DNA of 64,000 nucleotides from Beverwykella pulmonaria. Its lineage: Eukaryota > Ascomycota > Dothideomycetes > Pleosporales > Melanommataceae. The stretch lies in the NCBI GenBank assembly GCA_001599595.1, contig BCHH01000006.1, forward strand, positions 865,197-929,196, written 5' to 3'. A program made the translations under genes and the position numbers. Below, in pieces: positions 12,390-22,396 of the stretch (its first letter is position 1; every line of letters starts with the position of its first letter). The notes under the pieces are model-generated. The model had not been told where the DNA came from and ran no database searches. It saw nothing but the letters and a program-made list of their open reading frames with translations.

Positions 12390-12642
12390 GCCTGACAACC
12401 CATCGATCTATACGGTCAAAGTCCCCACGTCCGACCGAGTTATTATGCCATGCCGCCATGACCAGATCATTGGCAATGGCAATGCCACAACGCAGATCGG
12501 CGAGCTAAATACCAACATCGTGGATTCTAGTTATACGGGGCGTATTCGAGCATACACTTCATACGCCAACGGAAGCCTACAGTCAGTCATTTTGATTAAT
12601 TTCAAACAAGCGAACGCAGGCTCACTTTCAGGCACAGCGTAA
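12390..12642 (+). pseudogene. Relic resembling the C-terminal domain of a GH79-type glycosidase
   Basis: A short stretch shows PSYYAM in one frame (near 12442) and then, after a frame change, HDQIIGN and TQIGELNTN followed by LQSVILINF, ending at a TAA at 12642. This order (a histidine/proline-YYA motif, a glycine-rich strand, a terminal beta-sandwich strand LVLxNF) recalls the C-terminal beta domain of fungal GH79 glucuronidase-like proteins. The catalytic barrel is absent and the frame is broken, so if the assignment is right it is a fragment. I recognise this by pattern only. Confidence 0.3.
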
Positions 12643-13245
12643 TTCGCTCCGGTATGTATATACGGCATTTTCTGCATTCCCCTACACGCACTAGCATTTG
12701 CAAGTAGACAGGCTAGAACTTGGTTATTTGCATCTTCTATTACACACAGGCACATACTAGCGCCGCGGCGTCCTAGATCAACATACGCTTGGATTTGCCT
12801 ACCTTGGTTTGAACTCATAGTTTGTCTTGCAAACAGCATAAGATTCATCTCCTCTTCCTACCTGCCCACTCATCCCATATCCTCCAGCCTCTGGATATTA
12901 CGCCTTTCTCAATTATCAAGTCAGAGTATCAAAGGCAGATCGCTTAGTTTGCGACGACTGACGACGCCGCACCTGTTAAGAAGGAGCCCCTTATCACCTG
13001 CTATTATCAAGCTAGGGAGGAAGGCTTCGCAGAACATGTGATTCAAGCTGGCTAGTGAGATGCTGGTCTCTGCCCATTCAATATTGATCAGGTGATTCAA
13101 TCCTTACGAATCATTGACCGGCCAGTCACCCCTCCACCACAGCATCAGCCTATTGAGTTAATAGAAGCGATATATCACACGCTTCAGTGACATTGGGATA
13201 TATATTAGGCTCAGCGGGCGCGGGCGCTTCAGCAATTAGAAATTC

Positions 13246-13440
13246 TATCGCGAACGACTAAAATATCAACTTGATCAAGCTCAGCGGAAGCGAAATCAAA
13301 AGCGAGTAACGGTTGATCCAAATTAGAAGTTTGCAGATATTGAGAAGATCAAGGCTGCTATTGACCAGGCTGCGGCGGAACAGGCCAGATTCGTCAGCAA
13401 TTCAACGGAGAAGCTACTGCTGCAGCAGCAACTACCTTTG
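13246..13440 (+). mobile_element. Relic of a pogo-type (CENP-B/DDE) transposase C-terminus
   Basis: One frame reads RERLKYQLDQAQRKRNQKR, then VDPN, a TAG at 13324-13326, then KFADIEKIKAA and a Gln/Ala-rich tail. The basic coiled region followed by DPNxxFAxIExI is characteristic of the C-terminus of fungal pogo/Fot1-like transposases. The catalytic DDE region is not present in frame upstream, and the internal stop shows the copy is dead. Terminal inverted repeats were not found by eye. Confidence 0.45.
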
Positions 13441-13665
13441 ATTCTATGTGTAATCAGTGGCAATCATAATCAACGTTGATCATTTATCACAATTCTGGAT
13501 GTCAAGGTGTATTCGATGACCGTGCGCGGAAACTCCATACACGAGCTTAGTCGAACCATGGTCTGCATCTGTATTCCTTGGCTGGAGGCCTTGCAGGATT
13601 GTAGGGAAACACACCGTTTCCAGGAACAACCGCTCCCTCTGTTCAAAACCCTCTTATCTACAATC

Positions 13666-14421
13666 ATGGCACCGTCATCACCGCCGTTTTCTCCACATCC
13701 ACACCCCGATTTCGTGTCAGACGCGTTCACTATGTCTCCACGAGACTCTCCAGTCACTTTTCTCGCCTTACCAACCGAGATCCGCCTCAACATATACGAC
13801 TGGGCCCTAGTAAACCGATCCAAAGACGGCAGCATCGGAACATATCCCCTCAATCGCATACCAACAACTGGATACAAAACGTACGCACACCCTGCTCTCC
13901 TCCAAACATGCAAACAAATTTACCGCGAGGCATCACCGATACTCTACTCGGAGAACAAGATCGCCACTTCCGACACACAACGATTCCTCGCGTTCCTGGA
14001 CCAAATCGGCCCTATACACACGACTCAGTTGAGGGCTCTTTACATCAACTTTCAATGGAATGGTCAATGTGCATCCGAGGAGTGGGAGATTGTGTTCAGC
14101 AAGCTCGCTCGCGAAGCTACGGGCTTGCGCAGGATGAAGGTGTACTGGGGTATACGCCCAGGATATCCGGAGAGCATGAGTTTTACAGGGAAGGAGCGCG
14201 GTCAGGGCGATGATGTTCGCATCGTACGTGCATTGGCGACAATTCAAGGACTGGAGAGCTTGGCTGTACAAGGAGTTTACGCCGAACAGTGGCCAGCGTA
14301 TTTGGAAAAGAGCATGGGTGTGCTGGTGCATGCTGTGCATGGTGTGGAGAAGCACAATCCCGAATTGCATACAAAAAGGTTTAGGAGGTACCAGAAAGGG
14401 ATCGAACACCTGAGACCATAG
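13666..14421 (+). CDS. 2EXR/F-box-like domain protein
   Basis: Single-exon gene of 251 aa. The frame is open upstream (GTG at 13507, ATG at 13516), but the ATG at 13666 is followed by the Ser/Pro-rich leader usual for this family and has an A at -3, so I favour it. After about residue 35 the sequence reads FLALPTEIRLNIYDWAL and then PALLQTCKQIYREASPILY. This is the F-box-like/2EXR pattern (LPxEIRxxIYxxAL ... LLxxCxQIxxEAxxxxY) of a very large fungal family. The molecular role of these proteins is mostly unknown; substrate-adaptor function is an inference from the F-box likeness. The gene sits alone between transposon and peptidase relics but has no visible lesion. Confidence 0.75.
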   Translation: MAPSSPPFSPHPHPDFVSDAFTMSPRDSPVTFLALPTEIRLNIYDWALVNRSKDGSIGTYPLNRIPTTGYKTYAHPALLQTCKQIYREASPILYSENKIATSDTQRFLAFLDQIGPIHTTQLRALYINFQWNGQCASEEWEIVFSKLAREATGLRRMKVYWGIRPGYPESMSFTGKERGQGDDVRIVRALATIQGLESLAVQGVYAEQWPAYLEKSMGVLVHAVHGVEKHNPELHTKRFRRYQKGIEHLRP

Positions 14422-14584
14422 GCGGAGATTTCAGGAAATACCTGAGGCTCTCCGGGTGGCTTAAATTCTTCCCAGCCCTCTTTGATGCAATCCTTGAATG
14501 ACCAAAATATGATACCTAGCTTGGCATATGATCATACGGCTGGGGCATATTACAGTAAGCACTGTGCAGACAGTCTCTTCAATT

Positions 14585-14860
14585 TACTTCTTTACTGATC
14601 AACTTCAAGGGATACCGAAATTCCTTGAGAGGCTGACATTGGGAGGATATGACGCGCCAAAATTTACACCAAGCGATGTTTCATACCTATTTGGCGTCGA
14701 TGATGCGAAACCCTTGAACGTGTCTGTTCAAACCATCACAACATACCAACGTTATGAAGTGAGTCAAAAGATTGATTCGTCGAGACAACAGTTGATTGGC
14801 TACTGCCCTGGTTCATCGCATGTTCAACTTCTCCTCCAACCGCGCGACTGCGCATCGGGG
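14585..14860 (+). pseudogene. Fragment of a secreted aspartic peptidase (family A1)
   Basis: The frame around 14600-14760 contains IPKFLERLTLGGYD, then FTPSDVSYLFG and VSVQTITT. LxLGGYDxxxFxPxxVSFxFxxD...VGVQSIT is a recognisable mid-protein segment of fungal pepsin-like (A1) secreted peptidases. Neither catalytic motif (DTGSS, DSGT) is present, there is no signal peptide, and the homology fades after about 14860. It looks like a truncated relic lying 3' of the 2EXR-like gene. Confidence 0.4.
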
Positions 14861-15207
14861 CTGAACCTTATTGCATGTATGTACATAAATCGTCTGCGCC
14901 GCATGAAAATTCATACGCAATCTATTGCGGTCAACGGCGTAGATATATTAAGGGAGCTAGCTGCAGTTATCCCACTGCATGGTCAGACTGCAACCTTACG
15001 CTTCACGTACCTTAGCAGCCATTGTTTTTGTTGCTCTGTCAGAAGATTGCCCCACTGCTGCGTCCATTCCTTCCGTTCCTTTCTGAGAGATTTTGGTATA
15101 GATTCTGAACCTCTCGTCGACTTCGCTCTCCACGTGGATTCTACTCCACACTGTCTGAAGATCTCTTTCATCTCGAAACGAAGCCACCCGTGATTCTCTT
15201 CGAAGAA

Positions 15208-16315
15208 ATGGGCTCTGAACAAATGACCCTCTTCGAATCTATGCAGAAATACCCAAAGATATGGACTGTGTGCGCCATTCTATGGGTGCTCAGCTGCTTG
15301 ATCGCCTGGAAATTGGAGCTGATTGTCCTGGAGCGTTCACAACGTCCTGGCTACACACTCTACCATACACCCAAATCATCAGACACAAAATCTGCGAGCC
15401 CTAAAAACCTCCCATGGTACCTCCCTCAAATCGGTTCAAAGTTCACTCCAGTATGTAGAGACCTCCTAGAACGGTACGCAAATGTTCCAGTAGAGAAGCA
15501 AGAGGCGCACATCAGAAGAGTTGTAAGTGAGCCTGCTACCGCTAATGTAAAAGTTGAATATGGTTTGCTGACGATAAGTGAAGCGGGATGCCGCATTCCA
15601 AGCCTGCCCTCTAGCAACCATCGGCGAGTTCTGGTTCCTCGTACCTGGTCTCGCCGAACACCCACGCTACCCACTCATCATCCGCCGTCTCGTCTCTGCA
15701 CCCGATAAATCCAAACGCATGCTCATCGACATCGGCACCTGTCTTGGCCAAGATCTGCGTAAGCTTGCTCTCGATGGTGCAGCACCGAGTCAACTCTTCG
15801 GCGTGGATAAATTCGGGCAATTTGAAGAATTGGGCTTCAACTTCTTCAGGGACAACAACAACTTCGCCAATGTTTTTGCCGAAGCGGACATCTTCTCTGA
15901 GGATGAAGGCAGCGCTTTGTTGCAGACGATGGGGACATGGGATATCGTCTCGTCGTCCATGTTCTTGCATGAATTTAGCTGGCAGATTCAGGTAATTATT
16001 GTCAAGAAAATGATGACCCTTGCCAAAGGGAAGGGAAGCTGGATGATTGGCCTGCTTGCTGGAGATGTAGAGAGCCAAGAAGTTCCGGCTCTACCGCCGC
16101 TGGTGCCGGAAGGTATGAAGGTTACTCGATTCGTACACAATAAACAGAGCCTAAGGCGGCTTTTTAAGGAGGCGGAGGTGGGAATGAGCATGAAGCTCAA
16201 AGTGGAGGTTAATTTTCAAGAAGATGAGAAGAGTGTGTATACGCAAGAGATACAGAGTGGGTACTTTACGACGGAGAAGGCGAGGTTGTTGTTTTACTTC
16301 GTAGAGATAGTTTAG
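15208..16315 (+). CDS. AusD/Trt5-type SAM methyltransferase with N-terminal membrane helix
   Basis: Two exons (15208-15522, 15584-16315; 61-nt intron GTAAGT...AAG) give 348 aa. The core matches small fungal metabolite methyltransferases of the AusD/Trt5 type: WYLPQIGSKF and an RDLLERYANVP helix before the intron, RDAAF and GEFWFLVPGL after it, the SAM motif MLIDIGTCLGQDLRKL (about residue 151) and a later acidic motif FAEADIF. Family members methylate a carboxylate or hydroxyl of polyketide- or terpenoid-derived intermediates. Unusually, residues about 19-39 form a hydrophobic segment (WTVCAILWVLSCLIAW) not normal for this soluble family. ATGs at 15208, 15223 and 15241 all lie before this helix, so start choice does not remove it. 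Neighbours (P450s, SDR, efflux pump) place it in a tailoring-enzyme locus. No lesions seen. Confidence 0.85.
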
Positions 16316-16872
16316 ATAATTCAATGATGAAACGATGTATGCAACAATCCGATCTTCTTTGATCTGCTTTGCATCGCCGAGAAATGTTGGCGCAAAGGAA
16401 TGCGGCAAATATCTTGACAGCTCAGCCTGAGAATCGAGAAAGATGGCAGGAAAGTCATAGCAATGACGCGGACAGCGAAGACTCTCGTTATTCTGAGGAG
16501 CAATGTGGCGTAGCCTGTAGTAATTGACCGCTCAATCATGATGTAATACAATCCGCGGGCGGCGCAGGCACTGTAACACCAAATCCCAACGTTTTAGTAG
16601 TATGCTGTTTATATGGAATCATTACTGTGCCTTGAACACGCATTTCTCCCTCCCTGCTACGCCACCCGCTCGCCGTATGTCTTTCTGCATTTTGTTATTG
16701 CATATTATCGATCACCTCCTTTAATGAAGCACGTAGGGTCAAAACGTTGCAAACAATACTATTCTACCAACACCCTTGTGTTATCAATTATCCGCCAGCG
16801 AATCCTGCTACGGTCTAATTGGTCATAGAGCCCTTCTTCTAACACGGCACAGCACACACCGATCCGGCTTAT

Positions 16873-18596
16873 TTACCCCGGTTCAAAACAGCAACTCCTC
16901 TTCACGCCAACCACAGCTTCCGGGTGAGATAGCTCAATATCGAGCCATATTATCAGTAACGCTGCAGATAGGAAGATTTCTGCTTGAGCAAGTATCCTTC
17001 CGGGGAAGGTTTGAGAACCGCTCCCAAACGGGATGTAGATCCTTCCAAGTCCTTCTTTTTGAAGTGTGGTTGTGGTTGTGGCGTCGTCGAAGGACATGCG
17101 GGACAACCCTTCTTGTCGGTACGGTATGTATTTGTGTATTGATACTGAATTGTATGTTCAACTTTGGTGATTCTTGCGATTTATAGGGGTACACAGGTTC
17201 AAGCTTTCGTGTCGGATTCAGCAGTCCCCTGGAAGGATTGTCTTGGTATTGTAAAAACCACTCTAGCCAAAAGATACTAAGTGGATACTCACCGTTAGTC
17301 CTAGAATTCTATAAATTTTTATCTATAGGCGATATGGTCGAAGTATTAATGACCATGCTCTTCGCAGGTATTATGTACTCATTAATCCGAAGCGCCCACG
17401 GTCCACGTAACGTTTGATGAAGATGTGGTTTCGTTGACAGAGCACTTCTATAAAACTATCTTGCAGATACGAAGTGCCGATATGGTGTTTGAATTTGACA
17501 TAAGAGCTCATTAGCAGTAGTATTGTTATCGGGGCTTTGAGACTTACGTATATCAAGCCTAAGTTGCTAGCCGCCACCGTCCGCGCCATCCGTATCTCAA
17601 GCTTAAACTTGTCGAGCATTTCATCGGGACATTGATCTCTGATGTCACTATTTGCTCGGTCTAGGTAGTGATGCCACTTCTCCATGCTATCTAGGAGCTT
17701 GTCCCGGAGGTGAAACCCAGATGATTCCCAGAACGTAGGAGCGTTTTTGCTATGCCGAGTACCCTGCCAATGAACTCCCAGAAATATCGAAAAAAAATCT
17801 GGATCAATGACTTCTATGAGAGAAGGTCCGAGAAAAGCCTCTATTGCATCGGGCGATACATGCATAGTCAAGAAATTGAAAAGATCTGGCAACTCCATCC
17901 ACTCTTCTGAAACTAGTAAATAAACAAATTTTCTCAAGACGTCCTCGTGGAAAGTGTTGGTAAAGCTAGCAAGACTCTCTCCGTATAGTAGAAATCGGAG
18001 AATCTCATGATCGCGATAGCATATGCGGTTCCGGGGCTTGATATGGTTAGTACCGGGTACCAGCTTTACGAAATAGCCCGTAATGTCTTTAGTGAAAGTT
18101 TCCGTAGCCGTCTTAAGCATACCAAAAAGACGGGCGGTGATGAACGTTTATGCTAGACCTAGGCTAGATTTGCTTAGATGTTTGAAATCCAAACGTATTT
18201 TTTTAGGGCCTGGAACTATGTAGGGATAGACTGTTGGTATTCGAAGGCGATATGGATACCTGAGTCAGAGATTGTATCAGAAAATGGACAACAGTACTTT
18301 ACGAGGTTTCCAGACTACTTCCTCGTTTGGATTGCTCATCAGATCCTTCAGCTCATAACACACATTTAAGAAAGCTGAAGTAGGTACCTCAACGATTTCA
18401 CGAGCTCAAATGGAGTTTTCAATAGCCCGAAAGAGTGGCCTAGTCCCGGTACAAGATATGGCAGCCATGGAGGGCTTCGATCGGGCCAAGACGCCTTTTG
18501 TAACCATTTCGACACAAGAAGTAAAAAGAAGTTGTGCAATAAAGCGAGAATTAGTAGAACTAGAAACATTACCATGTTCTCCTTGCTTATGATCAT
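16873..18596 (-). pseudogene. Degenerate cytochrome P450, haem Cys replaced by Phe
   Basis: Three broken pieces run in order on the minus strand. 18596-18366 holds an N-terminal membrane anchor followed by PPWLPYLVPGLGHSFG. 18120-17371 holds the middle region, including LPDLFNFLTMHVSPDAIEAF, a RDKLLDSMEKWHHYL helix and an I-helix remnant ASNLGLIYV. 17106-16873 holds the haem-binding loop. The loop reads FGSGSQTFPGR where P450s have FGxGxxxCxGR; the Cys position is TTC (Phe) at 17005-17007. No clear ExxR K-helix is visible between the last two pieces, and stops separate the pieces at about 18120-18366 and 17107-17371. The order fits a CYP of the same broad class as the intact P450 at 22.4 kb. 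It cannot make a functional haem-thiolate enzyme. Confidence 0.8.
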
Positions 18597-18724
18597 GTTC
18601 CATGGTAGACGAACATTCAGTTTAAATATACTGATTGCTTAGGTATGAGTATCTAGGTTTCAATATTCCCCGTATGAAATTATAGGAGTCAATAAGATGA
18701 ACCTCTCATGCCACATTACCCGAG

Positions 18725-19849
18725 TCAGTTCATTTTCTTAGCCTTGTTTTCCCGGAACCATGCCACTGTCCTGCGTATTCCTTCCTCGGTTCCAACTAGG
18801 GGTTCATACCTCAGCCTGCTTCTCGCCTTCTCAATCGAGATCCGGAGGCCCTTACGAATGTATAGGAAATTCTGTCGTGAAACAAACGGCCATTTTTGCC
18901 CCAGCGTTGCGGCACGGTAGATGTATTCCCACAGCATAAGCAGCGGATATAACACCCAGAACGGAATGACTATGAACTTTGGATTTGGGCTGTTCATATT
19001 GCGGTCTCCGGCTTCCTTGAAGATGCTGCGGGTGAAGGTATGGAATTTCATTGGCGTTCCGTCAGAAATGAAAAATGCTTCGCCGCTTACTCCGCGGTGG
19101 TCCCCGAGCAGCTTTCGTGCAGTCAGAACATGACCAAGGACGGCGTTGTCAACATACAACCATTCGTGAATGGCAGTATCGGGACCATATTGGAGACGTG
19201 CGCCTGGAGTATTGACCTGGGACAACATTGCGGTGGTAATGAGGGCATCGCGTGGTCCGTACAGACCAGGGGTACGGATACACGATGTAAGCAGATATCC
19301 GCTCCAGTCACTTGAGTCATCTGGCTTGGGATGATTTGCCTCGCGTACCATCGTGTCCGCAGCGCCTTTAACCCGGCAATACCAGTAATCGTTTGAGTTG
19401 AGATCGTTCACTGGCGCTTCTTCCTCAGTGATAGGGTGGTCGAGGCGCCCTAAGATAGATGAGCAAGCTTCAATGGAGCTAGTGTAGATGAAAGCCCGCA
19501 CGTTGGGGTCTTCCTTTGCAGTTTCGAGTAGATGCTTCGTTGCGGCGTAACTGACTTCCAGCTGCAAATTCTTGGTCGCAAACGGGCCTGGTGATATTGT
19601 ATGCAGTATTATTGTCGGCTTGATCTTCGCGAAAAGGGCCTTTGTTTTCTCTCCATCCCTGACATCGCAAATTTCGAATCTAGCCCCAGGAATAGGTTGA
19701 CGTTTTTTGTTCGGGTTCCGACCAGTTATAATGACTTGATTGACTTCAGGTAGAGCTGCAAAGGCCTCGACAAGGTGGGAGCCCAGGAATCCGCCGCCAC
19801 CCGTCACCAAAACATTACCCCACGAATGGGATTCGATGTCGCCGCTCAT
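18725..19849 (-). CDS. 3beta-HSD-type NAD(P)-dependent dehydrogenase (extended SDR)
   Basis: Single exon, 374 aa. The frame continues upstream to a GTG at 19936, but the first ATG is at 19849 (MSGDIES). The Rossmann signature VLVTGGGGFLGSHLVEAF lies near residue 15. The central Ser is in YTSSIEA, and the catalytic Tyr/Lys pair is in YWYCRVK. A hydrophobic segment FIVIPFWVLYPLLMLW lies near residue 290, as in sterol-type dehydrogenases. The family (3beta-hydroxysteroid dehydrogenase/isomerase, sterol C4 decarboxylase relatives) oxidises secondary alcohols on polycyclic substrates. In fungal metabolite clusters such enzymes often act on terpenoid or meroterpenoid rings; that role here is inference from neighbours. 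No lesions visible. Confidence 0.88.
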   Translation of the reverse strand: MSGDIESHSWGNVLVTGGGGFLGSHLVEAFAALPEVNQVIITGRNPNKKRQPIPGARFEICDVRDGEKTKALFAKIKPTIILHTISPGPFATKNLQLEVSYAATKHLLETAKEDPNVRAFIYTSSIEACSSILGRLDHPITEEEAPVNDLNSNDYWYCRVKGAADTMVREANHPKPDDSSDWSGYLLTSCIRTPGLYGPRDALITTAMLSQVNTPGARLQYGPDTAIHEWLYVDNAVLGHVLTARKLLGDHRGVSGEAFFISDGTPMKFHTFTRSIFKEAGDRNMNSPNPKFIVIPFWVLYPLLMLWEYIYRAATLGQKWPFVSRQNFLYIRKGLRISIEKARSRLRYEPLVGTEEGIRRTVAWFRENKAKKMN

Positions 19850-20471
19850 GATGGATGCTAAAAGTAAATCGAGGACGAAGACATTTATTGAAGATAAAGA
19901 AAGGACATAAGCGCCTGTGCCACATTGGGTCTCCACTCATTGGTCTACACTAGCATTCACCCGGGCTGCACCTTCCTCCACTAACATGGCAGCCTTGCAG
20001 CTTTCAACACTACTACACGCCTATTGAAACGCAACTGGAGGTAAAATATTCGGAACATGTGGAAATAAGAGGACTGGGCCGCAAGTCATCTATGAGTAGG
20101 CAAGCTCCACACGGACGTTCGTGCATGTTATCAAATGACACCAACGCTATCCTCGGTGTCAATCGAACTGGCGACTACGCCCCACAGGGGGCGCTCAGCC
20201 AAGTGTCATTTAGGGAGTGTGGCCCGGTCCCCCGAGACGCATTGTTCAAGCCTTCATTCGCTTCGCGTCGAGTTTTTCAAGCTTCCCGTTATCGCGATGC
20301 TTACAATGTCTGTGGCTTCTGGGTTTTCTTTGCCCACCGCGATACCTTATGATCCACATCGGCAGTGGAAGATTGACCATGCCGGTAAAATCGATAAGCC
20401 CGCTGTAAAAGTAACGCCACTGCCCTAGCATCAGGTAATACCACGTTGACTTTGTGTAGGCTTTGATTTGA
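19850..20471. other. Intergenic, no gene recognised
   Basis: This should hold the promoter of the minus-strand SDR gene. Short frames on both strands show no domain. Confidence 0.4.
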
Positions 20472-21573
20472 GTGTTCGTCAGTGTCGCAGAAGTCTCATC
20501 GATACTACGACTCGCATTTAGGCTTCAGCGCGATGGGAAGGTCTTCGCACATGATTTTCTCGTCGTATTTGCGACTCTCACTCTTTTTCCCATGACAAGC
20601 AGTCTTATTTGCACTATTACTGCGCGTGTACGTGGTAGAGACCGTGAATTCCGACCCGTCTTTCATTTTCACGGTGGCGGAACTCACCGAACTTCTCGAC
20701 ACGCCAAAATGGGTCGGTCGACATTTTTCGCTATCAAACTCTCGTTCCTGGTATTCTTTCGTCCGCTTGTTAGAAACCTGTCGAGATGGCTGGAGATCTA
20801 TTATTGGCTTAGCTTCGTGTTCACTGGCATCTCTTAGGTCGTACTAGTCATTGAACCGGTTCTTCTATGCCCTCCTGTTGGAATGGTAGCGAGTAAGTGC
20901 CCTTACTATCATCTTGAGACTGAAATAGAAGCAGCACTAATCCTGCAATACAATGTCGTCACTTTGGACATCTTGACAGATTTTATCAGTACGCATAGTC
21001 ATAAGTTTTCCCGCAATCATTTTATTCATGTCAACGATGCAACTTCGCCAGAAACTTGAAATCACTGCTTTCCTCTGTTTATCAGCCGCCATGATCATCA
21101 TCGCTCTCGTTCGCACACCGGCCGGTTTACACAAGAGCGCGCGGGGCTATAAAGAGTTCAGTATGACTTGGACACATTTGTTGCTTCACGTAGAAGTTTG
21201 CGTTGCCGTGCTTATGGGTTCCGTCTCCGCTTTTCGGACAATATTTGTCTCTCATACTAACGGAGAGGCCCTATCGCAATTATCTAGTCTCTTTCGACGA
21301 TTTATCAACAAGCTCAGCCTCTCATTAAGATCGAACAAGAACATTGGGGAGTTGAGCTTCGTGGAGCCAGAGCGCAGGAACCTCCCCGAAGTTCAGAAAT
21401 CAGGCGTAACGATGAATACGCTGAGAAAGTTGATTCGAAGGCACAATCGCAAACCAGGTGCAACGACCTTGAACTCGGTCGGAAACTCTACTAACGACAT
21501 GGATGTGGCGGACTATCATGAGGATAGGAAAAAAGAAGCAGAGCAGCTCAAAATCAACCCGACGCGAGAATAG
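20472..21573 (+). pseudogene. Fungal 7-TM 'rhodopsin-domain' membrane protein, frameshifted
   Basis: Pieces of one fungal integral membrane protein of the PF20684-like 'rhodopsin domain' family appear in order but in changing frames. LRLAFRLQRDGKVFAHDFL (early helices) lies in the 20472 frame. VYVVETVNSDPSF and LLDTPKWVGRHF lie in the 20626 frame. FAIKLSFLVFFRPL returns to the first frame. VTLDILTDF lies near 20.97 kb, then IVISFPAIILF and MQLRQKLEITAFLC continue in the 21028 frame to a hydrophilic tail ending at 21573. At least three frame changes without plausible introns are needed, and a TAG follows 20834. The native protein would be a plasma-membrane 7-TM protein of unknown ligand. Confidence 0.65.
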
Positions 21574-22396
21574 AGCAGGTGACAGAGTGATGTCCATCCG
21601 TCAGCTGGAGCAAGTCACAAAAGTGAGGACAGTTAGTTGTAGGCAGCAAAAGAAGCCTAACTGATTGATTTTAGATCCCTCTTTCTCTGTTCACAAATAA
21701 GTCTAACCCAAAGCCATAATGAGGGATGATTGCAATCTATCCTAGTTTCTTAAGGGCGTAAATGGTTAGCAGTTATTTCCTTACGACGAGAATACTATTC
21801 ATTACTAATCATAGACATCTTGTGATCTTCAGAGATAGATTAATGAAAGTTGCCAATGTAAATCCCTGCTTCTAAGTGTGGAATCGCCAAATTGATGAAA
21901 TCTTTGCAGTCTTGACGAAAACCCTCGACGACGTTGGCTCTCAGTCTTGCTAAGTTGCCCCCTTTCCCGAACAGACCCAAGACGTCGGTACTGTCATGCA
22001 CACGAGCGTAAACGTTTCTGTGATGCGAAAATAGATTGAGTGCCATATATTTCTCAAGGTCATATATATTCAACTAATTTCTTCCAAGCTCAACACGGTG
22101 TCGAATGCATGCGGCACAGTTGGGAAGTTTGGGCCTCGGCGTAGTGGCGGTAAGCCGAATGCAATGCAACCCGGAGCTCGAGAAGCCTGTGCCCTTGACT
22201 TTCTGCAACCACTATCACATGTGGCTGCAATATAGCATGCAGCCATGAGTCTCCGGCTCATAGTGTTACAGGGCACAATCACATGAGAAGCACGCTATGC
22301 CTGACCTAAAGTCGTAGCTTCCGGGTTATGAGGATATTCCAATGAATACTTTCTTCATATTTTGACATAGTACCGGAACACATCTCGTCGATAGAG
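21574..22396. other. Intergenic, promoter side of the P450 at 22.4 kb
   Basis: AT-rich sequence with only short frames. I see no gene, repeat or RNA signature. Confidence 0.45.

Noticed and set aside
14861..15193. Continuation of the aspartic-peptidase frame up to the methyltransferase
   Set aside because: After about 14860 the translation loses any likeness to the family and is probably chance.
19850..19936. 29-residue N-terminal extension of the SDR
   Set aside because: It would start at GTG, and the extension has no family counterpart; the ATG at 19849 gives the expected start.
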